This document shows, piece after piece, positions 7,436 to 14,637 of a stretch of DNA of 23,729 nt; positions within the stretch are counted from its first letter, which is position 1, and each line of letters opens with the position of its first letter. Both the position numbers and the translations under genes were made by a program. The notes beneath the pieces are model-generated. The model was given only the letters and a program-made list of their open reading frames with translations, was not told the DNA's origin and did no database searches. Origin of the DNA: JAAZBV01 sp964499695 (lineage in GTDB: Bacteria; Desulfobacterota; DSM-4660; Desulfatiglandales; HGW-15); assembly GCA_964499695.1 (NCBI GenBank), contig CAZCMD010000069.1, forward strand, positions 1 to 23,729, in the 5' to 3' direction.

Positions 7436-7855
7436 TTAAACGATAGCGCCCTTTATCTTTTCTGTGGTCTCTTTAATCTTTTCCATATTACCGGGTGTAA
7501 TCTCCCAGCGTGCAACAGGGAGAGGTGGTGTTCCCTCATATCTTGGAACAAGATGAAGATGGTAATGAAATACCGCCTGCCCCACACTTTTACCATTAAG
7601 CTGCATTGCCACAACGCCTGTAGGTTTAAGGGCCTTTTTAATGGCACCCATTATCTTTTTTGAAGCAAGGTGAACCGCAGTAAGGGATTCACCGTCTATA
7701 TCCCACAGATCCTGTGCATGTTTTTTGGGTATTATAAGGGTATGCCCTTCTGAAATAGGGTTTATATCCAGAAAGGCATATACCTTTTCATCCTCATATA
7801 CCTTGAAGCTTGGTATTTCACCTTTTAATATTTTACAGAAAATGCAGTTGTCCAT
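7436..7855 (-). CDS. HIT family nucleotide hydrolase
   Basis: This 139-aa histidine-triad protein is of Hint/HinT type, whose members hydrolyse purine nucleotide phosphoramidates or related AMP conjugates. The catalytic motif is H97-Y-H99-L-H101-L-V-P. Two N-terminal cysteines (C4 and C7 in CIFCKI) fit the zinc site common in bacterial HIT proteins. ISEGHTLIIPKKH (34-46) and QLNGKSVGQAVFH (85-97) are typical family segments. Length is normal and the gene is intact. The upstream minus-strand sequence AAGGAGAACAAA provides a ribosome-binding site. It is a lone gene convergent with the acidic FGE-like gene; context gives no hint of the substrate. Confidence 0.95.
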   Translation of the reverse strand: MDNCIFCKILKGEIPSFKVYEDEKVYAFLDINPISEGHTLIIPKKHAQDLWDIDGESLTAVHLASKKIMGAIKKALKPTGVVAMQLNGKSVGQAVFHYHLHLVPRYEGTPPLPVARWEITPGNMEKIKETTEKIKGAIV

Positions 7856-8049
7856 TTTGTTCTCCTTCTTGAAAGGGTGTTAAAGGGGTACAGCCCCTAT
7901 ATTTTTATGATACCGAGGATATAAAAAGTTTATGATAATTACAAGAGGTGAATGGCAGTTGAAAAAATGGGATTGACAAAGAATGCCAATAGCCTGAAAG
8001 TGCCTGTTGTCTGTTATATAAACCATGAAAAAATAAAGGAGATACCATC

Positions 8050-8394
8050 ATGATCAAATCCATTGCGCTTGCACACAGAAAAACAGGGATGACAAGGGAG
8101 GAATACAACAGGTACTGGAAGGAAGAGCATGCACCGCTTGCGGCACGGCTCATACCGGGTGTAAGAAAATATGTACAGAATCATTTTGTTGATATGCCTA
8201 GTCTGGAGTACGAGGGAGACGGCATTGTTGAGATGTGGTATGACGATCTTGATTCATTCAAAAGGGCAATGGATTTTATACATTCGGATGCAGGCAAGGA
8301 GCTTGTAATAGATGGTGAAAAATTTATCGAAATGAGGCATGGGGGATTCTGGCTCGTAAAAGAGCATGTGATCCTTGATAACATAAAGAGATGA
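8050..8394 (+). CDS. EthD-domain protein
   Basis: This 114-aa protein has the EthD/dimeric alpha-beta barrel pattern. The opening MIKSIALAHRKTGMTREEYN and YWKEEHAPLAARLIPGVRKY (about residues 22-41), including the conserved H-x-P-L in EEHAPLA, match the first half of the fold. EMWYDDLDSFKRAMD (about 61-75) is the second helix region. Such proteins are small, often dimeric and of varied, mostly unknown function. AAAGGAG ends about 8 nt before the ATG. The downstream lipoprotein gene is 63 nt away on the same strand, so co-transcription is possible. Confidence 0.88.
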   Translation: MIKSIALAHRKTGMTREEYNRYWKEEHAPLAARLIPGVRKYVQNHFVDMPSLEYEGDGIVEMWYDDLDSFKRAMDFIHSDAGKELVIDGEKFIEMRHGGFWLVKEHVILDNIKR

Positions 8395-8457
8395 TCGGAT
8401 AATCATGTAACCTTATCATATCAGTAACGACTATATAGATTTAACCAGAGGAGCAGT

Positions 8458-9393
8458 ATGACTCAATATAATAAAGTAAAAGGCGTCTCATTTTTATTTC
8501 TGATTATTCTTGTTGTGCTTTTAAATGGCTGCAAAGCGCCTGTGGAATTACAGAGTAAATGGCTTGAAAAAAAGATTGTAATTGATGGGAATGATACGGA
8601 CTGGGCCAATTACCCATTTTTTTATAATGAGAAGACACGCAGTTGTATGGGGATTTATAATGACAGTGAAAATATCTATATCCATTTTCAGACAATGGAC
8701 AGGGACATACAGAAAGAAATTGAACGCAGGGGGCTGACTATCTGGTTTAATGAGGAGGATGGAAAGGAAAAGGAACTCGGGTTCTGTTTTCCTGCAGGTG
8801 GTGGCCCAGGCAGATTCGGGATGCCCCACGGAAGAGATGGCAATATGCCCGGTCCGCCTCCAGGCATGCCTGAAGAAATGGAAGGGAAGGATATGCCTGC
8901 TTCAAAAATGGCCCCCCGTGAACCAATCATGGATACCATGTTAAAAATCATATCTGGCGAAGAGGATGAAGGTTATACCTGTAATCTTGAAAAGGCAGCA
9001 AAAATGGGCATAGAGGTGAAGAGCAGAACAGATGATAAGAACAGGTTCATCTATGAACTTAAGATACCTTTTGTTGAAAAAGAGAACACCGCCTTTTTTG
9101 TCACTCCATCGGCCTTGAACCAGATAGGCATGGGTATAATGACTTCCGGCATGAAACGCGGAGGCCCGCCTCAGGGAATGGGTGGAGGCATGGATAGAGG
9201 CGGAAGAGGCGGTGGCGGTGATATGCCCGATGGTGGTATGCCAGGAGGTGGTGACATGGGTGGCCGCGGGCCCATGGGTGGCGAAGGCATGGGTGGAGGC
9301 CCTGGGCCTGGAGGCCCGATGGGCGGATCAGATGACGGTTCTCTGGAGATCTGGTTTAAGATTACCCTTGCGCCAAGACCTGTGGGAGAATAA
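8458..9393 (+). CDS. lipoprotein with CBM9/DOMON-like fold and Met/Pro- and Gly-rich insertions
   Basis: This 311-aa protein has an N-terminal lipoprotein signal (hydrophobic residues 10-22, lipobox LNGC with acylated Cys25). Lys at +2 favours outer-membrane sorting. Residues about 35-115 (KKIVIDGNDTDWANYP, SENIYIHFQTMDRDI, GLTIWFNEEDGKEKELGF) resemble the beta-sandwich of family-9 carbohydrate-binding or DOMON-like domains. Two low-complexity loops interrupt it: a Met/Pro-rich one at about 119-155 and a Gly/Met-rich one at about 235-292. A final strand (SLEIWFKITLAP) returns to the fold. GAGGAGC precedes the ATG by 4 nt. A surface-anchored ligand-binding role is inferred; ligand and partner are unknown. 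Confidence 0.8.
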   Translation: MTQYNKVKGVSFLFLIILVVLLNGCKAPVELQSKWLEKKIVIDGNDTDWANYPFFYNEKTRSCMGIYNDSENIYIHFQTMDRDIQKEIERRGLTIWFNEEDGKEKELGFCFPAGGGPGRFGMPHGRDGNMPGPPPGMPEEMEGKDMPASKMAPREPIMDTMLKIISGEEDEGYTCNLEKAAKMGIEVKSRTDDKNRFIYELKIPFVEKENTAFFVTPSALNQIGMGIMTSGMKRGGPPQGMGGGMDRGGRGGGGDMPDGGMPGGGDMGGRGPMGGEGMGGGPGPGGPMGGSDDGSLEIWFKITLAPRPVGE

Positions 9394-9398
9394 AGATT

Positions 9399-9430
9399 AG
9401 CTGATGGCTGATAGCTGACTGCTGAAAGCT
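9399..9430. repeat. AGCTGATGGCTGATAG short tandem repeat
   Basis: A pentameric to decameric AGCTGA/GCTGAT repetition, ending in AGCT, occupies almost the whole 35-bp gap between two convergent genes and touches the stop codon of the minus-strand kinase. Similar AGCTGATAGCTGA strings are, from memory, dispersed intergenic repeats in some Desulfobacterota. It begins and ends with AGCT. Confidence 0.55.
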
Positions 9431-10451
9431 ATACCTCAAGGTTATTAACAATATTAAGCAGTGGCGAAACCTGTTTGTTGGATATTTCACTAAGCAAGGT
9501 TCTAAGAGATTTTAATGCCACCGGGATATATTTTTTAAAATAACTCTTCCCCTGTTTTAATGAAAGAAATGAGTAGGCACCAATGGCCTGGAGATTACGC
9601 ATTATTGCAATACAGGGGAAATATTCCTTAAGTGACTCAACAGCCTCAGGCTTTATCTCCCTTAGTCTGGATGAATATACTTCAAATAAATGTCTTCTTT
9701 CATCCGTGGTAAGATCAACATAGGGGTCATAAATAAGGGATGCAAGGTCATAGGCAAGTGGGCCAAGACGGGCACCCTGCCAGTCAAGGAGGGCGATGCC
9801 TTTATCCCGGCACATGATATTTCGTGACTGAAAATCCCTGAAGAGCAGAAAGCCTTTATCCGCCTTTTCTGCTAAAGATATGATGTGCTCAAATGATTTA
9901 TCCAGCATGGAAAGATCAATATCTGTTTTAATGTAATCTCTTAAAAATGCATCCCTGAAATACCACGCCTCCTTTTCTCTCATGAGGGCAGCATCATAAT
10001 AAGGGGTCTGGCAGCACCATGACGTATCAAAACCTTCTCTCCCTTCCACCTGTAGTTTCAGGAGGATTTCAATTACATCCTCATATAACTCTATCCTCCG
10101 GCTGCCTTTAAGTGCCTCCTCCTGAAGGGTAAGGTCACCCATGTCTTCAAGTATAAAAAAACCCTTCTCAAGATCATGCTTTATGATACGCGGGAGAGGT
10201 AGACCTTTTGAGCGCATGTGGTTTCCTATATTAAGATATGCATAGTTCTCTTTTTTGAGAAATTCGTCATTGGGCGGATTCTGCATAAATATAAAGGTCT
10301 GTTTTGCCTCCGCAGGTTTAAGCCTCTGAAAAAGCCTTTTTGACCCGTCGCCTGCAAGGGGTGACACACTATAGTTGCTCGCCGGAAGCTCTGATTCTTT
10401 TAAAAAGGATTCTATAAAATCTGTTGATGTAGGAATATCTTTCATACCCAT
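9429..10451 (-). CDS. APH-type phosphotransferase (sugar kinase-like, AmgK-related)
   Basis: This is a kinase of about 340 aa with the aminoglycoside-phosphotransferase fold. A nucleotide loop is at PLAGDGSKRLFQRL, the hinge region at FILEDMGDLTLQE, the catalytic loop at FRDFQSRNIM (Asp as base, Asn as metal ligand), and the second metal Asp in LLDWQGARLGPLAYDLASL. This arrangement resembles AmgK-like cell-wall sugar kinases, but no partner nucleotidyltransferase gene is adjacent, so the substrate is open. The longest reading starts with GTG at 10514 inside a dispersed hairpin repeat. I prefer the ATG at 10451 because AGGA (10460-10463) is 8 nt upstream; ATG at 10457 or 10445 is also possible. 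Confidence 0.85.
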   Translation of the reverse strand: MGMKDIPTSTDFIESFLKESELPASNYSVSPLAGDGSKRLFQRLKPAEAKQTFIFMQNPPNDEFLKKENYAYLNIGNHMRSKGLPLPRIIKHDLEKGFFILEDMGDLTLQEEALKGSRRIELYEDVIEILLKLQVEGREGFDTSWCCQTPYYDAALMREKEAWYFRDAFLRDYIKTDIDLSMLDKSFEHIISLAEKADKGFLLFRDFQSRNIMCRDKGIALLDWQGARLGPLAYDLASLIYDPYVDLTTDERRHLFEVYSSRLREIKPEAVESLKEYFPCIAIMRNLQAIGAYSFLSLKQGKSYFKKYIPVALKSLRTLLSEISNKQVSPLLNIVNNLEV

Positions 10452-10504
10452 AGCCATTTTCCTGAAAAAAGGTCTCATTGCAATCATATCAATCATATAA
10501 CAGA

Positions 10505-10526
10505 GGGCAGACACACAGGTCTGCCC
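10505..10526. repeat. GGGCAGAC hairpin dispersed repeat
   Basis: GGGCAGAC-ACACAG-GTCTGCCC is a perfect 8-bp inverted repeat with a 6-nt loop, followed by CCTACGG. From memory, GTAGGGGCAGACC...GTCTGCCC elements are scattered through many bacterial genomes. It overlaps the longest possible 5' end of the kinase reading frame and is probably untranslated leader. Confidence 0.6.
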
Positions 10527-10831
10527 CTACGGTCATGATTCTTTTCTTCCCTTGCGCCTTGTGCCCTGCGCCTTGTACCTTTAATAATATACCGGTTTTA
10601 AAATCAATATAAATTTGACGCCCCATATTCGAAAAAAATGACGTTTCTTGCCAAATAGTTTCCCTTTACTGCTAGCTCTTTTTCCTCTGCAAGGTCTTAA
10701 AGTTAATATTTCCATTGATTATCAATTAGATATGGAAAATCCCCTTCTCTTCAGAACTTGTAAGAAAAAGTGGGCTTTAAGGGTATGCTTTTTGCAGAAT
10801 CATACCCGGGTAAATCCTGTTTTAACCTTTT
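10527..10831. other. intergenic region between divergent kinase and EAL-HDOD genes
   Basis: This gap of about 300 bp has no convincing gene. At 10550-10580 it holds a CCTTGCGCCTTGTGCCCTGC-type degenerate tandem repeat related, in opposite orientation, to the one at 400-438. Further right it is AT-rich and contains the GGGTATG/CATACCC dyad listed separately. I could not pick a reliable promoter for either flanking gene. Confidence 0.55.
10781..10807. promoter_or_regulatory. inverted repeat upstream of EAL-HDOD gene
   Basis: GGGTATG (10781-10787) and CATACCC (10801-10807) form a 7-bp dyad with a 13-nt spacer, 37 bp before the start codon. It may be an operator or a leader hairpin. There is no U-tract after it, so it is not a typical terminator. 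Confidence 0.3.
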
Positions 10832-10843
10832 ATGAGATTTATA

Positions 10844-12055
10844 ATGGATATATATGTAGCCAGGCAGCCCATATTTGATCAGAAAAAAAAGATATTCGGT
10901 TATGAGCTGCTCTTCAGAGACAGCATGGAAAACCTGTTTCCCGGTATAGATGGAAATACAGCCACATCAAAGGTGCTTTCAAACAGCTTCCTTAATATAG
11001 GCATTGAAAAACTTATAGGTAAGGGAGTGGCATTTATAAATTTCACCGGGGAACTCCTTATCAACCAGGTGCCGAAACTCTTTTCCAGCAAACAACTCGT
11101 TATTGAGGTGCTTGAGGATGTAAAGGCTCAAAAAGAGGTTGTTGAGTCATGCATTGAATTGTCAAAACTGGGTTACACAATCGCCCTTGATGATTTTTCT
11201 TATAATGAAGAGCTCACCCCTCTTATTGAGATTGCAGATATCATCAAGTTTGATTTTAAGGCAACGCCACCTGACCAGATTTTAAGATCCATGGATAAAC
11301 TGAGCCGATATAACCTCATGCTCCTTGCCGAAAAGGTGGAGACACATGAAGAGTTTAATCAGGCCCTTGATATGGGTTTTAAATACTTTCAGGGCTATTT
11401 TTTCAGCAAGCCCGAGGTGATTGAGGGGAGAGACATCTCACCGGCAAAAATAAACCTGCTCCAGATCATGGTAGAGGTAAATCAGCCTGATTTTGAATTC
11501 TCAAAGGTGGAGGAGATCATATCAAAGGATGTCTCCATGTCATATAAACTGATGAGATATATCAACTCAGCATATTACAGGCGGATTAGTGAGATATCAT
11601 CTATTAAACAGGCCATAGTAATGCTCGGTGAAAGAGGAATAAGAAGCTTTCTATCCCTTATTGCAATGGCAAAGCTTTCAGACAACAAGCCTGATGAGCT
11701 GATACGCACATCGGTAATAAGGGCCAAATTCTGCGAATTGATGGCAAGATATTTAGAGTCATGTAAAAATGCATCAGAGCTTTTTACCCTTGGGATATTT
11801 TCATCTATTGACGCAATACTTGATGACACAATGGAAAATGTCATGGCTAAGCTGCCCCTTTCTGAAAACATCAAGAATGCCCTTGTAAAGAATACGGGAG
11901 AATTATCTTACTGCCTTGAAATAGCAAAAAGCTATGAGAGGGGTGACTGGGGCAGGTTTAATGAACTGGCAAAAGGCCATATGGTAAATCAGGAAAAGCT
12001 CCCCCAGAGTTTTCTTGAGGCGATAACCTGGGCAGATGCAATAACTGAGATTTGA
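10844..12055 (+). CDS. EAL-HDOD signalling protein (YuxH/CdgJ-like)
   Basis: This 403-aa cytoplasmic signalling protein has an N-terminal EAL-like domain (about 1-200) and a C-terminal HDOD domain (about 205-395). The family hallmark MDIYVARQPIFDQKKKIFGYELLFRDS is at the start. Catalytic EAL residues are degenerate: E-A-L reads E-L-L, DDFG reads DDFS, and EGVET reads EKVET. Cyclic-di-GMP hydrolysis is therefore doubtful and a binding or scaffolding role is more likely. The HDOD region (FSKVEEIISKDVSMSYKLMR, ISSIKQAIVMLGERGI) resembles HD-fold modules without the His-Asp pair. I use the ATG at 10844 by family alignment; an ATG at 10832 is in frame. It converges with the barrel gene, only 6 bp away. 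Confidence 0.9.
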   Translation: MDIYVARQPIFDQKKKIFGYELLFRDSMENLFPGIDGNTATSKVLSNSFLNIGIEKLIGKGVAFINFTGELLINQVPKLFSSKQLVIEVLEDVKAQKEVVESCIELSKLGYTIALDDFSYNEELTPLIEIADIIKFDFKATPPDQILRSMDKLSRYNLMLLAEKVETHEEFNQALDMGFKYFQGYFFSKPEVIEGRDISPAKINLLQIMVEVNQPDFEFSKVEEIISKDVSMSYKLMRYINSAYYRRISEISSIKQAIVMLGERGIRSFLSLIAMAKLSDNKPDELIRTSVIRAKFCELMARYLESCKNASELFTLGIFSSIDAILDDTMENVMAKLPLSENIKNALVKNTGELSYCLEIAKSYERGDWGRFNELAKGHMVNQEKLPQSFLEAITWADAITEI

Positions 12056-12061
12056 TATTTA

Positions 12062-13792
12062 TCAATAATTGTACCTTACAGCCACATAAACATTTGTGTT
12101 TTCATGAAACTGCCCAAAAAAGGTATGGGGATATTCACCTGAAAAGATATTTGCCCCCACCTCGCCTTTCAGGTCGTCTGTAAATTTATAACTTATATTT
12201 GGTCTTATATATATATCCTCATCAGATGGTGAATAATATGTAAACATGGAGCATGTAAGGTTCTGATTCACTAATAGCTTTGTAATTCTTAGTGTTAGCA
12301 GATGACGATCCTCATCAGCCGCAGGGGAGCCTGGAGCAAGCGTATTCAGATATTCATCATGATCCATCATATGCTCAAGATAATACTGAAGCCCTGCTGT
12401 GAGGTCTGATGCAAGCCCGGGGAGATCCTGTTCATACCCTATAAGAAAACGAAACTGGCTGTTATTAACAAATGGGTTACTGCCATTTCTGTCATCCCGT
12501 GAATCATAATAGCCTGCCTCGATGTTACCTATACCTTTACCTGCCTGCCCTCTTATGCTTGCGCCATATACATTAAGTTCAGGGAATATATGCCTGAATG
12601 TGGATGGGTCCACACCACCGGGGCTTTTCCAGTAACCATGATAACCGTACAGGGCGATCTCATTGCCGTTTATATTTTTTGAAAACCTTACTGCCAGTTC
12701 ATAGTCGTTGAGCCAGTTATCAGGTCTCTCTGCATTAATAATGCTGTCTCTCCCTGCTGTGCGGGAGCCATTCCAGTAGGAGAGCCTTTCACCAGTTATA
12801 AACCTGTCAGGGTCAAACTTTGGTGTGTATACAATATCCATATTTATCATTTCGGTATAGATACTGGCCTTTACTGCGTCTGACGGCGCCTTTAGATACT
12901 CTGTATCCCTGCCGCTAAGAAATGAATTCCAGTCCTTTGGAAACATGTCATTAATAAAAAGCAGATCACCGGTTCCCCATGTGAGTACCTGGCGGCCTGC
13001 CTTTATGTCCATAATATCAAAGGCGGAAAATGAGGCAGATAGCTCCCTCAGATCAATGAACCCTTCCCCCTTTTCAAGGTGAACCGAGTGATCTTCTGCC
13101 ACAGCATCATAATAAAAATCAGTACTGTTCCTGATCAGAAATCTTCCAAGCTGTTTTTCCATCTCAAGCTGTAGCCTTATTTCAGCGATAGAGACATCCT
13201 TTTCATAGGGGTCATCATGTACCCTCATACCGCCCCGCGCCTCAATAAACCCTGTAACTGAGGAGAGAAGAGATTTTGTCTCTTTTCCTTCCTGTGCAAC
13301 TATTGTTGTTGCCGTATCTCCTGACTCTAACCCCTGTGGAAGTGATGGGGCTGAATCATCCTCTGATTCCTGTGTTACTCCTGAGCCCAGCCCTGCGGGT
13401 AAACCGGGTTGATCCTCATCACTCACTGGTTTTGATTCTGCACCAAGCCCCATTGGTAGGGCAGGCGCTTCATCTGAATAGAGATTCGCAGCACTCAGTA
13501 TTACAAAGAGTACACATAGAATTTTAATAGCTGTTTCAATCCTCTTTAGCCTGTATTTATAGAAACCAGTCGCTCCCGCGAAGGCGGGGGCGGCCCATGA
13601 TGCTTTAAAGAAAATGGATTCCCGCCTTCGCGGGAATGACAGAAAAACACGCGGTAATGACAAAAAATTAATCGGAAATGACAGTAAATCATAGGGTAGA
13701 TAATGGAATACCCTCAGGAGTGTCTGGGAAACACGCTGGAATGACAGGTAGTCAACCTTTTTATTTTTGCCTGATGTGCAGCTTTTAATCAT
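12062..13792 (-). CDS. probable outer-membrane beta-barrel protein, N-terminus expanded by repeats
   Basis: This is a 576-aa reading frame. From residue about 165 it has alternating beta-strand patterns with aromatic girdles (YYDAVAEDHSVHLE, ALYGYHGYWKSPGG, FRFLIGYEQDLPG) and ends in YVAVRYNY, an aromatic C-terminus suited to BAM recognition. It resembles DUF1302-like barrels found beside RND permeases. A signal peptide lies at about residues 81-106 (RLKRIETAIKILCVLFVILS), preceded by 80 residues encoded by 21-bp repeats and a PRRRES element. Three LPxGL motifs follow at 112-156 with a period of about 19. The ATG overlaps the upstream stop as ATGA with AGGGA 9 nt before it. No ATG, GTG or TTG occurs in frame just before the signal peptide, so export with this extension is puzzling. 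Confidence 0.8.
   Translation of the reverse strand: MIKSCTSGKNKKVDYLSFQRVSQTLLRVFHYLPYDLLSFPINFLSLPRVFLSFPRRRESIFFKASWAAPAFAGATGFYKYRLKRIETAIKILCVLFVILSAANLYSDEAPALPMGLGAESKPVSDEDQPGLPAGLGSGVTQESEDDSAPSLPQGLESGDTATTIVAQEGKETKSLLSSVTGFIEARGGMRVHDDPYEKDVSIAEIRLQLEMEKQLGRFLIRNSTDFYYDAVAEDHSVHLEKGEGFIDLRELSASFSAFDIMDIKAGRQVLTWGTGDLLFINDMFPKDWNSFLSGRDTEYLKAPSDAVKASIYTEMINMDIVYTPKFDPDRFITGERLSYWNGSRTAGRDSIINAERPDNWLNDYELAVRFSKNINGNEIALYGYHGYWKSPGGVDPSTFRHIFPELNVYGASIRGQAGKGIGNIEAGYYDSRDDRNGSNPFVNNSQFRFLIGYEQDLPGLASDLTAGLQYYLEHMMDHDEYLNTLAPGSPAADEDRHLLTLRITKLLVNQNLTCSMFTYYSPSDEDIYIRPNISYKFTDDLKGEVGANIFSGEYPHTFFGQFHENTNVYVAVRYNY
13572..13766. repeat. PRRRES-type hairpin element plus 21-bp tandem repeats inside coding region
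   Basis: CCCGCGAAGGCGGG (13575-13588) and CCCGCCTTCGCGGG (13621-13634) are perfect 14-nt inverted copies. Beside them AATGAC recurs at 13635, 13656, 13677 and 13740, that is 21, 21 and 63 (3x21) nt apart, with diverged units between. On the coding strand this gives six consecutive heptapeptides (residues 16-57): LSFQRVS, QTLLRVF, HYLPYDL, LSFPINF, LSLPRVF, LSFPRRR. CCCGCCTTCGCGGGAATGAC is a dispersed bacterial repeat as I recall it. Confidence 0.85.
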
Positions 13793-14637
13793 TTCAAAAA
13801 TTCCCTTGGTGGTTTTTTAAGGTATCTCTCTGTAAATATATCCTCTGTGATACCGATATTGTATTTGATATCCGAGTATTCAAGGATGGTATGTCCACCT
13901 GCCTTTAAATCTGTCATCTTTGACTTTGTAACAGTCGGGAACCCCTGGATATTGTCAACCTTAAGGGCCTCATAGGTGCGGTATTTTTTATTTTCCCTGT
14001 CATAATATTCGATCTTTACCACTGTAAAGCTTTGCTTATGTATCCACATCTCAAAATATGAAAACTCCACAAGGTCAGGGTTCTTCGGTGTGTTTTTCAA
14101 GACATAGTAATCATCAGTTGTCTTTATGAGATCGTGTGTATCATCATTTATATTCCTGCCTGATACATCTTCATAATAAAAGTGCGAACCCACAAAGCTT
14201 GTCCTCTTGTCTGTTGAAGATATCCTTTTAACAAGGTCAAGGGCAGGAAGATACATCCACCGGTCATCATCCTTCTCAAGATTTTTCCAGACCAGGAATA
14301 CGGTCTTGTTAACGTCAGCAGGCCTGTCAAAATATGCAAAAATCTTCTGCCCGCCGCAATATTCATCTCCTACTGCGCCTTCAGGGCCAGGCTGATCCCA
14401 TCTTAAAATGATGAGCCTTCTTTCACGTGTTCTTCCCTGGCTGTCATATATGGTCATGTTTACCCTGGCCTTTCCGTCTGTGCCCTGGTAATAGGCCACC
14501 CTGTTTGTATTATCCACTATCTTATTTACCTCTGTAAGATCAGTTCCTGCGCCGTAAAGCATAGTGGTAAAAGCAAGAAAAAACAGGGTGTTCAGCAGAG
14601 TAAGGAATAATATCTTTCTTGATTTGTTATCAGCCAT
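13789..14637 (-). CDS. LolA-like outer-membrane lipoprotein-sorting family protein
   Basis: This 282-aa exported protein has a Sec signal peptide (residues about 8-30, hydrophobic LFLTLLNTLFFLAFTTMLYG). The mature part has the strand-rich LolA-like pattern of the family annotated as outer membrane lipoprotein-sorting protein (segments ARVNMTIYDSQGRTRERRL, FAYFDRPADVNKTVFLVW, DDRWMYLPALDLVKRISSTD, FEMWIHKQSFTVVKIEYYD). Such proteins are regularly encoded between an MMPL/RND permease and an outer-membrane barrel, and presumably carry a lipid-like substrate across the periplasm. The start overlaps the permease gene by 8 nt with AGGAGGAG upstream, and its stop overlaps the barrel start as ATGA, so the three genes are translationally coupled. 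Function in the complex is inferred. Confidence 0.88.
   Translation of the reverse strand: MADNKSRKILFLTLLNTLFFLAFTTMLYGAGTDLTEVNKIVDNTNRVAYYQGTDGKARVNMTIYDSQGRTRERRLIILRWDQPGPEGAVGDEYCGGQKIFAYFDRPADVNKTVFLVWKNLEKDDDRWMYLPALDLVKRISSTDKRTSFVGSHFYYEDVSGRNINDDTHDLIKTTDDYYVLKNTPKNPDLVEFSYFEMWIHKQSFTVVKIEYYDRENKKYRTYEALKVDNIQGFPTVTKSKMTDLKAGGHTILEYSDIKYNIGITEDIFTERYLKKPPREFLK

Noticed and set aside
7973..7978. TTGACA upstream of the EthD gene as a -35 box
   Set aside because: No acceptable -10 hexamer lies 16-18 bp downstream; the TATATA near 8015 is far too distant.
8548..8951. Minus-strand open frames across the lipoprotein gene
   Set aside because: They are shadows of a gene with a clear signal peptide, ribosome-binding site and fold on the plus strand.
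10452..10514. GTG-initiated N-terminal extension of the kinase
   Set aside because: Its first codons lie in a dispersed GGGCAGAC hairpin element, and a good AGGA site serves an internal ATG.
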